Shown here piece by piece: positions 29,054 through 41,778 of a DNA stretch of 64,000 nt (its first letter is position 1; every line of letters starts with the position of its first letter). Position numbers and translations under genes: made by a program. The notes below the pieces were generated by a model. The model was given only the letters and a program-made list of their open reading frames with translations. It made no database searches and was not told the origin of the DNA. The DNA comes from Triglochin maritima (lineage: Eukaryota; Streptophyta; Magnoliopsida; Alismatales; Juncaginaceae): NCBI GenBank assembly GCA_963682175.1, contig OY821774.1, positions 48,622,201-48,686,200 on the forward strand, read 5' to 3'.

Positions 29054-29091
<38 letters not shown>

Positions 29092-32000
29092 CTCTTGTAA
29101 TCAATTATTTGGTTTAATTTTTGCGAACCGGCATCTATAGCCTACAGAATCAGGACCTTTAGGCATGTTTTTCCCCCACAATCCGTTGGTCTGGTTTTGA
29201 TTTCTTTTATTTCAGTCTCACCCTTTTCGTTTTGTATCCCCGTCTTTTGGCCTTCTACTAGTGATCCTCAAAAACAATATGATTGCTAATGAAGCATTGA
29301 AGCTATGCTTGTAAAACAAAGCTTATAAGACAGTACTGCATTAATGATTAACATCTTGAATTAGCCTTCAGAGGTAAAATTATTCTGTGAAAAAACTGAA
29401 GTATTACAAGTCTACAAGGGTGACAGATTTGACTCAATGTTCCATTTTAGTTGATTATAAATAGAAGCCTATGAAAAAAAGGACAAGTAAAACTCAACTG
29501 AAATAGTAAATGCAACTACAACAAATATAAAACCTTAACCGTAAAGGGAGTGCAAGCGCCCAAGGTCAGAGGCAAAAGGTTTTAAAAGCTAGGTAAAAGG
29601 GGGGAAACTTACTCTTCTTCTCCAGAGGAATCAGCTGGCTCCATAGTAAGATTTCTCCGTACCTGCAATACCAAAAAAAAAAGATGTGACCTCCAAAATC
29701 CTAAAAAAAGAGATTGTGAAAGAACAAAGACAAAATGTATAAGCTGCTGAACCACACAAAAAAAGTCAAACATCAAGTGTGACTCATGGTGAAACAACTA
29801 GAATGACTGGTAACAAGAAAAATAAAATTATAGGAAAAGCAATTCACACACATATGTATATAAAGATAATAATTTTACTAAGAATTGTGATATAAGAATT
29901 GTCTCCCAGCATATTGCACATAATTCTACCTCTACTTAAATTCCAGACCTCGAAGAATAATGGGCAAGGGTATGAAAAATTAATATGATCTTAGAACTCA
30001 CTGTCTGATGTAGGGAACAAAAAACCTAAAATTAATTAATGCATGAAACTCAGAATTAATAACAGTATAATGAAGACCGTGTAAGATTCAAAAACTTATG
30101 AAAGGGGATACCACTTCCTAGGCAGAGGGACTTACACTTTTACGATCCCAAAAGTTGGAACGTTTTGTTTGAGTTGTACCATTCAGTTTATTTGACAATT
30201 TCTCCGAACATAACTCGGCTCGAGGTACTCCGGACTCCATTGAAGAGAGAATATCCCCCATTGATAAGGGAGACTCTTGAAGAGGGGAAGCACTGGAAAG
30301 ATCAATCTCAGGATATGGTTTTTCATGTTTCTTGTCTGGTGTAGCATGTCCATTATATCGAACATCATGGCATCCCAGTTTAGATGTCATAGCTTGATCC
30401 TTTACAGGGGACTCGGTATCTGAATTGTTACCTCCAAAAACCTGGATAGGTAGAAAATAATAATATGTATATTGAAACAGAGAGCTAAAAGCTTGAATGT
30501 TGAAACAAGACCCCTACTATGCAACATGAAATTCTGGGTTTAATAGATAATCCACACGTAACAAAAGCAGGCAGGTCCAACATTTTTCAGGTTAGTTTTT
30601 TTTATATTTGCATTTTGAGACATTTGTGTACAATTCGTATCATTAAGTAAGAAAAATATAATTGATAGTAATGTAGGAAATCATGAGGAAATCACAATTA
30701 ATATCCTCACTGAACAATGACAATGTTTCGTAAGGCATATTTTATGGTTTACAAATTACAACCATTGACTGTATGCAGACAGAGTATTGAGTATATATCC
30801 AATCATGAAATAAAGATTATTGAAAAATAGCCAATTTCATCCCATATTACATAAATTGATATAATCAGTGACAGGAATAAAAACCTTATAGTTGTATAGG
30901 TCACTGCCAGCATAACCACTGCTTTCACTCAATTTTCCACTGAGTACACGTTCAGGGTCATCATCCATTTCTAAATCTATTTCATTCTCAGCATCATGGT
31001 AACTGTTGTCTTTCATATCCAAGTTTCCGTCATCAGTTGATTCGTCACTCCCAGTGTCAGCAATTTGAGAATCTGGTGAGAGTGAGCATCTTCGGATATT
31101 ATCATCCTGCATATTAAAAGATCAAACAGGAAAAAAACACAAATTTTAGTTATTTTCAACAAATTACTCTTGCATTCATGAAATATAAGGTTGTGAAGTT
31201 TTTAAATTTCAAACACTCCAGTGGGAATTGTCCAAAGTGTAGTGTCCCCACTCTAAAAATGTCTTTATCTAACTAAGCATATTATGAATCTAATCCAATG
31301 TTTCATTCTACAAAATTCTTGAGCATGTGACACTATATCTTCATTTGTTTCGGGCAGTTTCCCATGCTACCTAAATTATTTTTCATGGTTTCAACTTTAA
31401 AGGAAAGCTTCAGTTCCAACTTCCACCAATTACAACTATATCATTTACAATTGAAAAAAATGTAAACCTCACAGATTGCACTAATTCAATTTGGAAAAAC
31501 TATCTTTGTGGTAAAAATACCTTGCATTAATTTCTAACAGCATAAGGCTTACACCTGTATCTGACAGGTCAGAAGTTGAATGGACGTAGTATTCAAATAA
31601 AGAAATGATAACAAATGCAAGATGTTGGAATAGCATACATAGGGTAAAACTAAATATATGTTGTGGGTTATAAAGGCACACAAGTCTCTCTTACAAGTCG
31701 ATTTTTGATGTGTAGAGCTCCTTGTGGGACCTAACCTAACCTTACTTAACACAGGAGAAAGGAAAGGCACACAGAAAACACATCATTTGTTTTAAAGCTA
31801 CAAGCTAAACAAAATAATTCACTAGCAAAAATATAACAAAGATAAAGTCAATAGATGATATTTTGACCTTTTAAGATTCTTAGGATGAATAGCAGGGGGA
31901 AAAAACTCACGTCAAATATATGCTCATACTCCTCCACAAGAATGGTTATAATTGCCTGGGCATTATTGGCAGCATTTGCAGCTGCTAAAAGCTGAGCAGA

Positions 32001-35000
32001 ATTATCACCATCTACATCAAAATCATCCTCAAGCTCACATTCCCCAGCCAGTAGTGGTCGGAGAAGCAAAGGTGCCATGCAAGCAGCAACAGCGGATGGT
32101 GTCATCCGATTCTCAGCAGTGTGACGGGCGATTGTGTGCATCATTTTCAGAATTCTTATGACAAAAAGAAAAGCAGAATGAAATTAAGTCACGAAAAGGT
32201 AAAACATCAAAAATAATTAACATAAGAAAAATCCATGAACCATTACATTAGTCGTGCCAAATACAAATGCAACCTTACTTTTTACAAATATGTATGTGTT
32301 TCTCTCATGTTTTTAATAAAATGGGCATAAAAGTTGCTAGTGATAGGTAACATACAAAAGTCGGTTGATTGCGTCAACGGACGAAATGATCTAACAACGA
32401 GGAGAATAAAGTGAACAATTAAGTAACAGTAATATTACAAATCACATTTGTTAACAAAGGTATTTGTTTCTGTTTTGCACTATCCCAGGCATATTGTATT
32501 TACTTGCTATGGACTTATTTTAGGAAAACTAAGTTTTTGACTAAACCAATCACCCATATCCATATGCAACTTAGATTAGGTAAATATTAAACACTCTATC
32601 TAAGACTCTGAAGCTTGGCCCAAGGCCTAACATCACAGCTGCTAACTGCAACCTAAGAACAAAGGACCCTTCTACTCTACAAGGTCCACATGTTGGCTTC
32701 CAGCACTGTCGGACGAAGACTTGAGAGTTGAGACAAGGTCACAAGGACATGAGTGCAAGATACAGAACACCAACATGGCAAGGCCATCACGACAATTATT
32801 TACTTTTTGTGCAGGACTTGCATGTGGACTGCAAAATACATAATCATTCTAATAATTTAAGATATGATACAACATTCAATTTAATTACAAAATGATGTCC
32901 TTTTGATGCTTTCCAAGTTTGAGCCCAAACCCTGACAAGTGACATCACTATTAATTTATGTATAATCATTTAAAGATTAATACATTTTTTCACAGAAACA
33001 AAAATTAACATGTGTATACTGGCATATTACATATACAATTCTTGAATAAAACATGCACAGTAAAAGTTTCCCTTCTTAAAAATTTGTACTCAGCAAAACT
33101 CTCTCGGGGGTTTCAAATGAAAGACCTTACAGTCCACATACAGCAAATTACAACTCGAGGAATACCTTCAGACAGATGGTGAACCAAAATGAACATAGAT
33201 GTTTGATAAAGTGAGCTAAACCTAACATCGAGCATGGATTAAAAATAAGTAAAGGCCAAACGTATAACATCGAGCATGGATTAAAAATAAGTAAAGACCA
33301 AACGTACAATTCTTAATAAATGCTCCTGATCTTGTAAGCTTTTTTTCTCATAAAAAATTGACATGGTAATGATTAAAAATCCACAACACACTACAAGTGG
33401 TGGCAGCTATCTTTACCTCTGCAACAACCGCCGATTTGGTTCTGGAAATGTTTCCGCTATAGCAGATCTCATGGCACTAACACGAGACTCCTTTCGATCA
33501 ATTCCTTGATAAAACAACACAGGAGTAGCAGACTAAGAGCATGAATAAGTAAACTCAAATGATGCATCTATCCTACATTAGCATTTTTTCTTGTATGTTA
33601 ATAGAAGAAAAAACAATGTTACGGATTCACAATGTAGGTATCTATTATATGCCTATAGAGGGTTCCATCAGCATGAATATGCACCTATTACAAGACAAAT
33701 TTATTGCAGTATGGGATTTTATTTTTTGTGTAAATCAATCACATATCAGATCTGTTTTCAACTTTAAGGCATCTTGAGTTGAAAATTTTATTCTCCACGG
33801 TGTTCGATAATTCCATTCAAAGTATGTCATATTAAAGGAGGTTGAGACGCCAATATTACCACAAAATGCACAAGTATGGCTGTGCAGGGAAAAGGTACTG
33901 AAGTAATAAAAGTTTATAATGAGGCAAAGGCATTTGAAGCAACAACAGAGGAATACTCCAGGAAAAAGGAACTTCCTAAAAAAATTATAAAACTCAGTGA
34001 TCAGTCGGATGTAATCATGTAATTCCAAGAAAAATTGCATATATCAACATTAAAAGTGATTTACAAAACCAAGGGTAGAAGAAAAAATGAAGTGCTAGAT
34101 TTACCTAACACGTGATAAAAATTATGGAAATATAGGAAACCAAAGAGATTAGTTATACATACTATAGGCTTCAAGGAGTGCAGTGCAGCAAGATGCGGGA
34201 ACTGGAGATGAGGGAAGCTCCCTGAGAACATGCTGTAAAGAAAGATAGGTGTGCTTGTACGGTTAGCATAACAACACATCAATAGTCAGTAATCATGTTT
34301 GCATTTCCTACCTTGACACAATCACCAACAACGTGGGCATCCTCATCAGCTGTGAATTCTGTCTTTCCTATTGGAGATTGAAAGATCCAAAAAGTATTCA
34401 GATGTCACATTAATTTAACTACAAAAACTAAAAAGACAGGTATTCATTCCGAAGTCAAAATTAAGGTATCCAAGAGCAAGAGAGAAAAACCTTGCTCATA
34501 TTCTTGAACTCTGCGATCAACCTCTTCAACATCAGCAGACTGGCGCAATATTCCTTCTACCTTTATTCCTGTAAGAAATATGAGACAATTAGTTATACTC
34601 TTATGACTAGCAACCAAAGCTCAGGTCAGTTCCAACTTACAAAACCAACAACACTATCCTCTAAGAGGCATCTTTAAAATCATTTTTAATTTTAATACAG
34701 AATAATCAGTGCCAAGATGTTAAGTCTCTATGAGTAGAGAAATTATGGATTTTTACTGTAAGAACTAATCTAATCTCAATGTTAGTATATGTATTCCATC
34801 AATACCCACAGAAATGCCCAGAAACCACATTTCTTCGTAAAAAGTGACGAGAAAGGTGTTGAAATTGTGCAAAAAAGAGGCACAGCATTCTAGACCAGGT
34901 AAACCTAAAGATCCAAAGTGTCCCCTAGTTGTGTGACCCCCACCCCCAAAAAAAATCCTAAAGGTGCAGACACGGCATGCATACAAATACCCGGCATTCC

Positions 35001-35427
35001 ACACGGATGCAGCCGCAAATTATAAACAACTAAAAACAATGACAGGTAGCTGCATGCCTACCCGAATATATCACATACAAGGGCCGATTCTAACCTTCAA
35101 AACTAAAATAAAATTTCCAACCAGGTTACTTGAAATTGGCAAATATTTGTTTTTGTCAAAGATTCAGCAATAAACAAACATGTGGCATAAAAGAAAAGTG
35201 AAGATGTCACTGATAGCCAAATACCAATTTTTTCTAAGAAGCGCAAAGCCTTCTCAAGAAAAGATGGTCCCCCATCAATATCTTCCAGAGCAAGTAAAAT
35301 TGGCCTCCCCACAACTAGTGACTTCACTGGCCGCTTGTCTCTCCCTGCAGGCAGGTGGACTAACAATTATCAGGTGAAATTTATAAAGCCAAAAAAAAGA
35401 GTTAGAGAAAGTTCAGGTAACACTTTC

Positions 35428-35465
<38 letters not shown>

Positions 35466-38400
35466 CTACATTGTGGCACAGGTCCTTCAAAGCCATCGGT
35501 TGTGTCATTCCGAAATATGCCATTATGTCCCATTACAAGAGCAGCGTTTGGAGCATGAGCCAATGCATGCTCTAGCGCTGCTTTCCATTCAAATAAATCT
35601 TCTGTTGATTCTGCCTGTACATTACATAGAACCCTTTTCATCTCATGCTTAAGGTCAGATCTATAGAAGCTTAAACTTAGACCTTTCAAGATGGATACAA
35701 TATATATAACCTAAATAGGCACCTTCAGAGTGAATGCTCGCCCATCACGTCCATCAGGAAATAAAACAGTCAATAATTTCTTATCTTCCCTAACCACAAC
35801 ACTGCAATTAAACAACTGTCGTTAGAACTTAAATAAAAGACATCTATACGAATGTAACCAGTCAGTCTGTACCTTCCAGAATTATTCAGGTCAATGCCAC
35901 CTAAGGTCAAATTTACTTCTCCTCCCCTTTGAGGTAGCACGCTCTGTGGAAAGAATGATTATCAAAACCCATGGAAAATTCAAAAAATTCTGAAAAAGAA
36001 CTTCACATCATTTCAAAGAAAATGTCAGCATTATGGATGGCAACTGAAAGGAGTATTCTATATACATCACGAGAACTTTCTATGGTGTGAACAGCTGAAG
36101 CAAGAAAAATGGCAGATAATTCTTTTATACAAGTGCATACCGAGTAACGTATTTTTCTTTTTTTCTTTGAACGGAATCGCGTGACTGTTGTTAGCCAAAA
36201 CAAAACTGCAGACTACATTACTAAAAAGGTACAGGTGTCCAACTCATTCATGAGTCTGACACGGGAAAATGATGCATTTCAAAGGAAACACTAACCGGAT
36301 CGTTTTTAAAAAATACTAAAGACGTCCGTGTTAGAATGAACCAGCGTTTTTTCCAGGACTTCCAACCGATTCCTGTATCACATCATAAACAAGAGTTATT
36401 GAACTCAAACAAATAAACTAGCATTAGATTGCAGAAAGCTAAATTTGTACAACATGTATTTACTTTGTTCAAAAGCATAAAGCTAGCATCACATTAATGT
36501 CAACAACTGATGTCAGAAACATAATACACAATGATAGTTATGAATCAAGCCAATAATTGATTATAGAAAAGCATCACGACTAACCTCAATTTTGCTAGTT
36601 GAGTTGGTATTCAATCATAAGTATCACGACAATAAATAGTTTATTGTTGTCAATTACATGATTCATGGAACACAGTAGTGATATGGTTACAACATGTATA
36701 TAAAGGCAGCAATGTGTTCTCTGACATGGGAGGAGTGGAAATAAGAGTGACAACTAACCTTTTGACGAAATGAAAAGTGGTCCACTCTTGAATACCTGCA
36801 TAATTGAAAGTCACGTGACAAAATTATTCAAGAATAGAGGTATGTTCAAAAAGTCCATTGCAATACACTTAAGCTCTCCTTCAAAGTTCAAACACTTTGC
36901 ACATAAATCCTTCTTTGTCAAAGGAAGAGAAACATGCTTGACATCTACTGTGTTCAGTTTTAGTACAGAAGTATAATTCAACAATATGTTTTTCAGGCCA
37001 ACAGAAAAGTATACTTAAAAAATTTACTTGCCAAACACGACTCATTTCATGTGTAAGACTAGGTTATGCGGGTGTTAGAGCCAGTTCACTGTGACCACAT
37101 GATAAAGATACCTAAATACAAGGATACTAGGACAGAAATCCTAAGGTAACAAGAAATTAAGACAAGACCAAACTTGGTTCGGTTCAAATAAAATGGGAAC
37201 ATATGTAATTGTATCTCAACATGTACAGTCTACTCTATGCAAGTAGTCAAGTCCAGGTTTCACGTTAGATATAATGTTAGTCAAGTCCACGTCTAACATA
37301 AATATAATTTTAATCCAAAGGGAAAATGCATACATCAAAACCACTATATGAAACATTCAAATTTTCTCCTAGAAAATTCATCACGAGGGCATCTAGCCTA
37401 CATGTGGCTTTAACACGACGAAAATAGTAAGGTAACCCCATAGGAATGGAAGTGTCTGACGATCCTTAATAAGTCAAGGTAGTGTGTTCTAATATTACCT
37501 TCATAGTAGTTATTGTATATTTGGATGGTTCGCATGGGTTACCATATTGATGGCATTAATATTACAGTCTCAAACAATATGATTGGAATAGTATAAGTAA
37601 AATTCAACTCATCTTGCAGTTTGGTTAGACAGGTATGTAGCAATAAATATCAAGATTCCAACAATCAAAATCACACATCTTGTTGTGATATTTTGCATCT
37701 ATATAACAATTGGGCATCAATTTCTTTCTTTGAGCATAAAAGTTGATGGTTTCTTAGGACAGGAAGAGGGAATAGCTACTAGCTTGGCAATCTGGTTGTG
37801 TTTTCGTCGCACTTAAATTGGAGATATCGGAAATTGAAAAAGAAGATCGTATCATTTTTTTGGGTAAGAGTGACCAAGGCACTTAGCCCTAACTTCGTAG
37901 TCTCTCCTCCTTCCTGCAGCTACAGGGTGAAAATCAAGGGCTAGCTAAACGTTCTCTCTATTCATCTTCTCACTTTCCACAAAAATGGAAAAGTAAGCAT
38001 GTCACCAACCAAGCCAGGTTTCAGAATTCGAGAGCTAAATTTTTCCTCCATTCGTCTCCTTGATTCCTATCCAAACAAGCGAAAGCAGTTTCCACTCAAA
38101 TTCCTAATAAGTTCTTTCCCTCTCCATCTAACTTAGCTTACGAACACAGATTCAAAATCCAGACCTAAGTTTCCTCTCCACATGACTCCTCCCTTCCTAA
38201 TCAAGCACGCGAAAGCAGATTTCCCTCTGAATCCCTAACTTCCCTCCACTCCACTCCACCTCTCCTTCTCACGCAACCAAACCACGCTCAACCAGAAGAA
38301 AAACACGAGATTCCAAAACAATCTCATCCCCCACAGAGATCCACCAACAAACACCCCAAAACCAAAACGCAACCACAAAACAACCCACACAAAGCACTAC

Positions 38401-38504
38401 TCCAACCCTAACACAAATGCAACGAACGCGAAAGACCGTACCGTGTTGTTGGCGGCCGTCCGGAGACGTTCGAACGCCGGCGCGGCGGCCGGCGCCGACG
38501 ACAT
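25357..38504 (-). CDS. REN1: REN1-like Rho GTPase-activating protein (PH, RhoGAP, coiled coil), complete
   Basis: Predicted to switch off ROP GTPases by stimulating GTP hydrolysis; REN1 in Arabidopsis limits ROP1 at the pollen-tube tip. Exons, 5' to 3' on the minus strand: 38504-38442, 36795-36759, 36372-36296, 35943-35873, 35801-35723, 35614-35470, 35344-35225, 34568-34491, 34367-34312, 34232-34163, 33504-33417, 32154-31911, 31106-30885, 30441-30136, 29662-29613, 28202-28142, 28049-27966, 27150-27037, 26955-26789, 26512-26439, 26010-25973, 25869-25618, 25545-25357. They total 2685 nt, or 894 residues, with every phase matching. PH domain about residues 22-125; RhoGAP about 160-376, with the arginine finger in GILR (Arg206); acidic serine-rich stretch 377-450; coiled-coil region about 570-715; C-terminal tail to 894. 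The 38-nt exon 25973-26010 is the least certain, but without it the frame meets a stop. First ATG after the leader chosen. No disabling change seen. Confidence 0.93.
28890..29042 (+). pseudogene. Possible LINE reverse-transcriptase tail fragment inside a REN1 intron
   Basis: In one plus-strand frame the intron reads WWNIWVARKNHCFDNKKLN. This resembles the C-terminal zinc-binding region common in plant LINE polyproteins (W..W..R N...F..K pattern). It is antisense to REN1, has no flanking LINE domains that I recognise, and ends at a 34-base G tract. It may be a short fossil or chance. Confidence 0.3.
29056..29089 (+). repeat. G34 homopolymer in a REN1 intron
   Basis: 34 consecutive G on the plus strand, so a C34 tract in the REN1 transcript. 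It is in the intron between the exons at 29662-29613 and 28202-28142. It directly follows the possible LINE fragment. Confidence 0.95.
35431..35462 (+). repeat. (GA)16 microsatellite next to a REN1 splice donor
   Basis: Sixteen GA units, read as (TC)16 on the coding strand. They start about 6 nt inside the 125-bp intron that follows the REN1 exon 35614-35470. Translation through the donor would enter a Leu-Ser repeat, so splicing here is needed. Confidence 0.95.
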
Positions 38505-38760
38505 CTCAAACCTCGGCGGTCTGATCGGGCGGCGCGGTCATCGGCGCGGATCTGGTGATTGGGTAGGAGAAGAAGGGGGGAAGGGAGATGGATTGGTTGG
38601 GTTTGGTGTGGTCAAGTGGAGTTGGGGGAAAAAAGAGAGAGAAAGAGGGGTTTGTTTGGGGAGATTAGATGAGAAGTGAGTAGTGTTGGGTGATGATGCT
38701 TTTTGCTGGCCAAGTGAGGATGAGATGAGTGAGCGAGCTTCTGTGCTTTGGAGCATTTCT
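38505..38760 (-). promoter_or_regulatory. REN1 pyrimidine-rich leader and core promoter side
   Basis: Read on the minus strand, the 250 bp before the REN1 ATG (38502-38504) is rich in CT, including several CTC/TCTC runs. Such Y-patch-like leaders are common at plant transcription starts. The sequence just before the ATG is GC-rich. No clear TATA box was found. The transcription start is not placed. Confidence 0.4.
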
Positions 38761-41069
38761 TTCTTTTCTTTTGTTTAGTGCTTTATTTGGGTTTTTAAAT
38801 GGGTGTGGATTTATTTATTTTATTGTTAAAGAAGATAGTCTTATCTGGTACTGGTTGTTTGATTTTTGTTTAGTGTTTTTTTTTGCAAGGTAGTCCTTGG
38901 ATTTGTTATGATTGTGAAGAAGTTCAATCAAAAATGAATTTTATTTTTCTCTAGAAAACTTTAAAACTCTTTCTGAAAATTCACTCACACACAAGACACA
39001 TCTTGCATGAAACATCATAGGCTTAACTTGAGTGACACTTTGCTCGTGGTTTATATGAGATGTTTGCAACTTCAATAGTGACTTCATTTATTGTTTGCAA
39101 AAAAAAAATACTCATTTGTTGTTTTGAACTATTTATATTAAACCATACCTAACTATTTTTATGACTTCTATCTGACATGTGAGTCACGTGATGTCATTTT
39201 ATAGGATCGTATTTCTCAACTACGATTGCACTTTCGGATGTATCACCTATTGAAGAAGATACTAGTCAAGTATGATAAAAAAAATCTTATTATTATGTAT
39301 CTTTATCCATTACGATAATCTAGCATTGCTCGTTTGTTCTTTTGTTTCAAATGTTAGAGCAGTGACGTGTCCTCAAATGTAAAATGGTTTTGAGGTGAAC
39401 TTTTTAATTATATTGCATGTTGAATTTCATTTGTGTAAATCACATGTTACGAAGACTTATAGTCTCGAGTAAATGTTTTAAATTTTTAATAGAACCTATA
39501 TTGGTGATTACGCAATGAGAAACCAAAGTAAATGGGACATAGTAGTTGGCTAGATTACATTGTGTACAAAACACAAATGATTTTGAGTTGTTGTGAAATC
39601 AAACGTAGAATTCTATAACTTCTCTATTTTGTCACGATCGTAGTGAATGATAAGTAAAAACCAGGCCATGTCATTTCAATTCAAGTTTATAACCTATTTT
39701 GCCTTTTATGTTAATAGGCAACCCAAGTCAGGCAATACCTGAAAAACGTGGATGTTTTATATCAAATGTGATAATCCAGACGCAAAAGAACGTATAAGTA
39801 TCTGAATTCTGAAGGGCATTGGTGAAATATTCCATTTTGTTTATAAAGAAAACAAGCTCGTGAGATGTGCCATCTAATACGGCCCGAATTTAAAGTTGTA
39901 ATAAGTTGTGAGTTGTCCGTCCCATCAATAACAATTATATAAATCGTGCCTGTATTTAATAAATAAACAACATTTTCCTTCTACAGTGAATCGCAGCCGT
40001 TCAAATTCAAATTTTCTATCCAGGTTCCTGCCTTCCTTGTCCAAGTGTTTGTATTCATTTACTATTCAGAGAAGCGTGAATTCCATTTGCTGATAGTTTT
40101 AATTTATCAAACTACTATACTCTTGGATTTTTGTATACACATGTGTCTTATCATAATGATATAGCTCCATCTGTGAATGCAAATTATCGTTTGCTCCCCA
40201 GTCCTCTTCTATAGTGTTCATATAATAGTGTTGGGAATATGTATTTCTTATCATGGTATGATCCTGATCGGGGAATTCGAGAATAAGAAAACCAATGTGA
40301 AATGCCAAGTTTTTGATCGACCAATCGCTTTCTAACAATGAATGATGCAACTCTAATTATATTAGTATTCTTTCCGAGATGGTAAAATCTGTCTTCTGCG
40401 ACTAATCTCGTGTGTGTTTTCACTCACAAGTTTGAAGAGGTTTGCAATTGTATGTATTTTATCCAATTCACATCAAGTTCTCTTTATGAGAAAAATTGAA
40501 ATAGCTGAACTGGTCATATTAACGTTAGCTTAATCAATGATTGCAAGTTTAAATCTTAGTAACTAAAAAAAGCTCGAAGAAAGAGATGTCACTGCAAGTT
40601 GAAGAGAAGTGATGGTTTGCTCGTCAAAGAGGATGAAGATTACGAAGGTTTGAGGTTGCAATTTCAGAAGTAAATTGACATAAAAAACCGAGCATTGGTA
40701 TAATGAGTGATACTTGTGCACATGACAGATTGTACCTACATTAAAAATTAAACGTAGTTTATCAAAATTTAATTACTAAACTTCAAGAGACTAAATTAAC
40801 TAATTTTACAACGGATGAAGTTATTTTAATGGTTTTGCATGTGAGCGTCATTTTCCTTCTTCTTAACACTCCAATTGCTAGTGTCAACAACTGTGTTAGC
40901 TGCCAAACCGCCTATAACTACGAATCATCCACTGAATTGGAGACGTATATTAACCCTTGCATCATAATAAATATTTTAGTTTCTTTTCATGGTCCACGGA
41001 GATTCACCACATGAATGTCTTTCAGATAATAAGGATGCCATCTGTTCCATCAGAAAAGATGTTTAGAAA
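38761..41069. other. Intergenic sequence upstream of REN1, no gene seen
   Basis: AT-rich DNA of about 2.3 kb. The few ORFs of 60-83 codons lack recognisable domains, codon bias or splice partners. I see no RNA gene, LTR or clear inverted repeat. Confidence 0.5.
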
Positions 41070-41078
41070 TAAATATAA

Positions 41079-41281
41079 TGGAAAAAATTTCAAAATAAAT
41101 TTTTTTTAAAACAAAAATTACCAAAATAAACCTCCACTAAAAGTAATTTCCAAACTAGACCCGCTGCCACCACGTGCTGACACGTGGCGGCGGCGGGTTT
41201 TGTTTTTTTGTGCATAGAGAACTCGGCATCGCCAGTGCCGAGTTCATCTTTTGAGAACTCGGCACTGGTGATGCCGAGTTA
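41079..41281 (+). repeat. MULE left terminal inverted repeat
   Basis: Matches the inverse of 45502-45700 with few differences. It includes the A/T-rich tip, a CCTCCACTAAAAGTAATTTCC block, a CACGTG/CACGTGG segment (G-box-like, 41172-41187) and the first two CTCGGCA palindromes. MULE transposases are known to bind within the terminal repeats. Confidence 0.85.
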
Positions 41282-41752
41282 AACTTTGTTTTTTATTGGC
41301 CACACTTGACAATTTTTACTGATGTGATTCAAATAGAACTCGGCATCACCACTCGGCACTGGTGATGCCGAGTTCAACTTTGGTAGAACTCGGCATCACC
41401 ACTCGGCACTGGTGATGCCGAGTTCAACTTTGGTAGAACTCGGCATGGGTGATACCGAGTTCAACTTTGGTAGAACTCGACATGGATGATGCCGAGTTCA
41501 ACTTTGGTAGAAATCGGCATGGATGATGCTGAGTTCAACTTTGGTAGAACTCGGCACTGAGAGTGCCGAGTTCTATATAAGAAACTGTTCTCCTAGCGCT
41601 CAGATCGTGCATGAGACGATTGACGCGCCAGGAGAACAGTTACTTAAATAGAACTCGGCACTCTAAGTGCCGAGTTCAAAAGGCATAACTCGGCGTTAGT
41701 AACGCCGAGTTCACTTAAAAAAAAGTAAACTCGGCGTTACCAACGCCGAGTT
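41219..41752 (+). repeat. Left subterminal palindrome array of the MULE
   Basis: Repeated inverted pairs GAACTCGGCA ... TGCCGAGTTC. Tandem units ending in CAACTTTGGTA begin at 41336, 41386, 41436, 41473, 41510 and 41547, so the spacing is 50, 50, 37, 37, 37 bp. Further pairs follow at about 41650-41676 and, with GCGTTA spacers, at 41695-41752. A longer inverted pair AACTGTTCTCCT / AGGAGAACAGTT lies at 41583-41641. Each pair could form a hairpin or a two-fold protein site. Confidence 0.85.
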
Positions 41753-41754
41753 CC

Positions 41755-41778
41755 GTCGGGCTATAAAAGCAGCCCGAC
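41755..41778 (+). promoter_or_regulatory. TATA box of the MULE transposase gene, in the loop of a perfect hairpin
   Basis: CTATAAAAG at 41761-41769 is a good TATA box about 450 bp upstream of the transposase ATG at 42220. It is framed by perfect 8-bp inverted arms GTCGGGCT (41755-41762) and AGCCCGAC (41771-41778). Downstream, a plausible 5' UTR intron runs from a GTAACT donor at 42128 to a TTTAG acceptor at 42217, just before the ATG. Confidence 0.6.

Noticed and set aside
40099..41014. Short ORFs of 61-83 codons upstream of the MULE
   Set aside because: No domain, no splice partners, and a length expected by chance in this much DNA.
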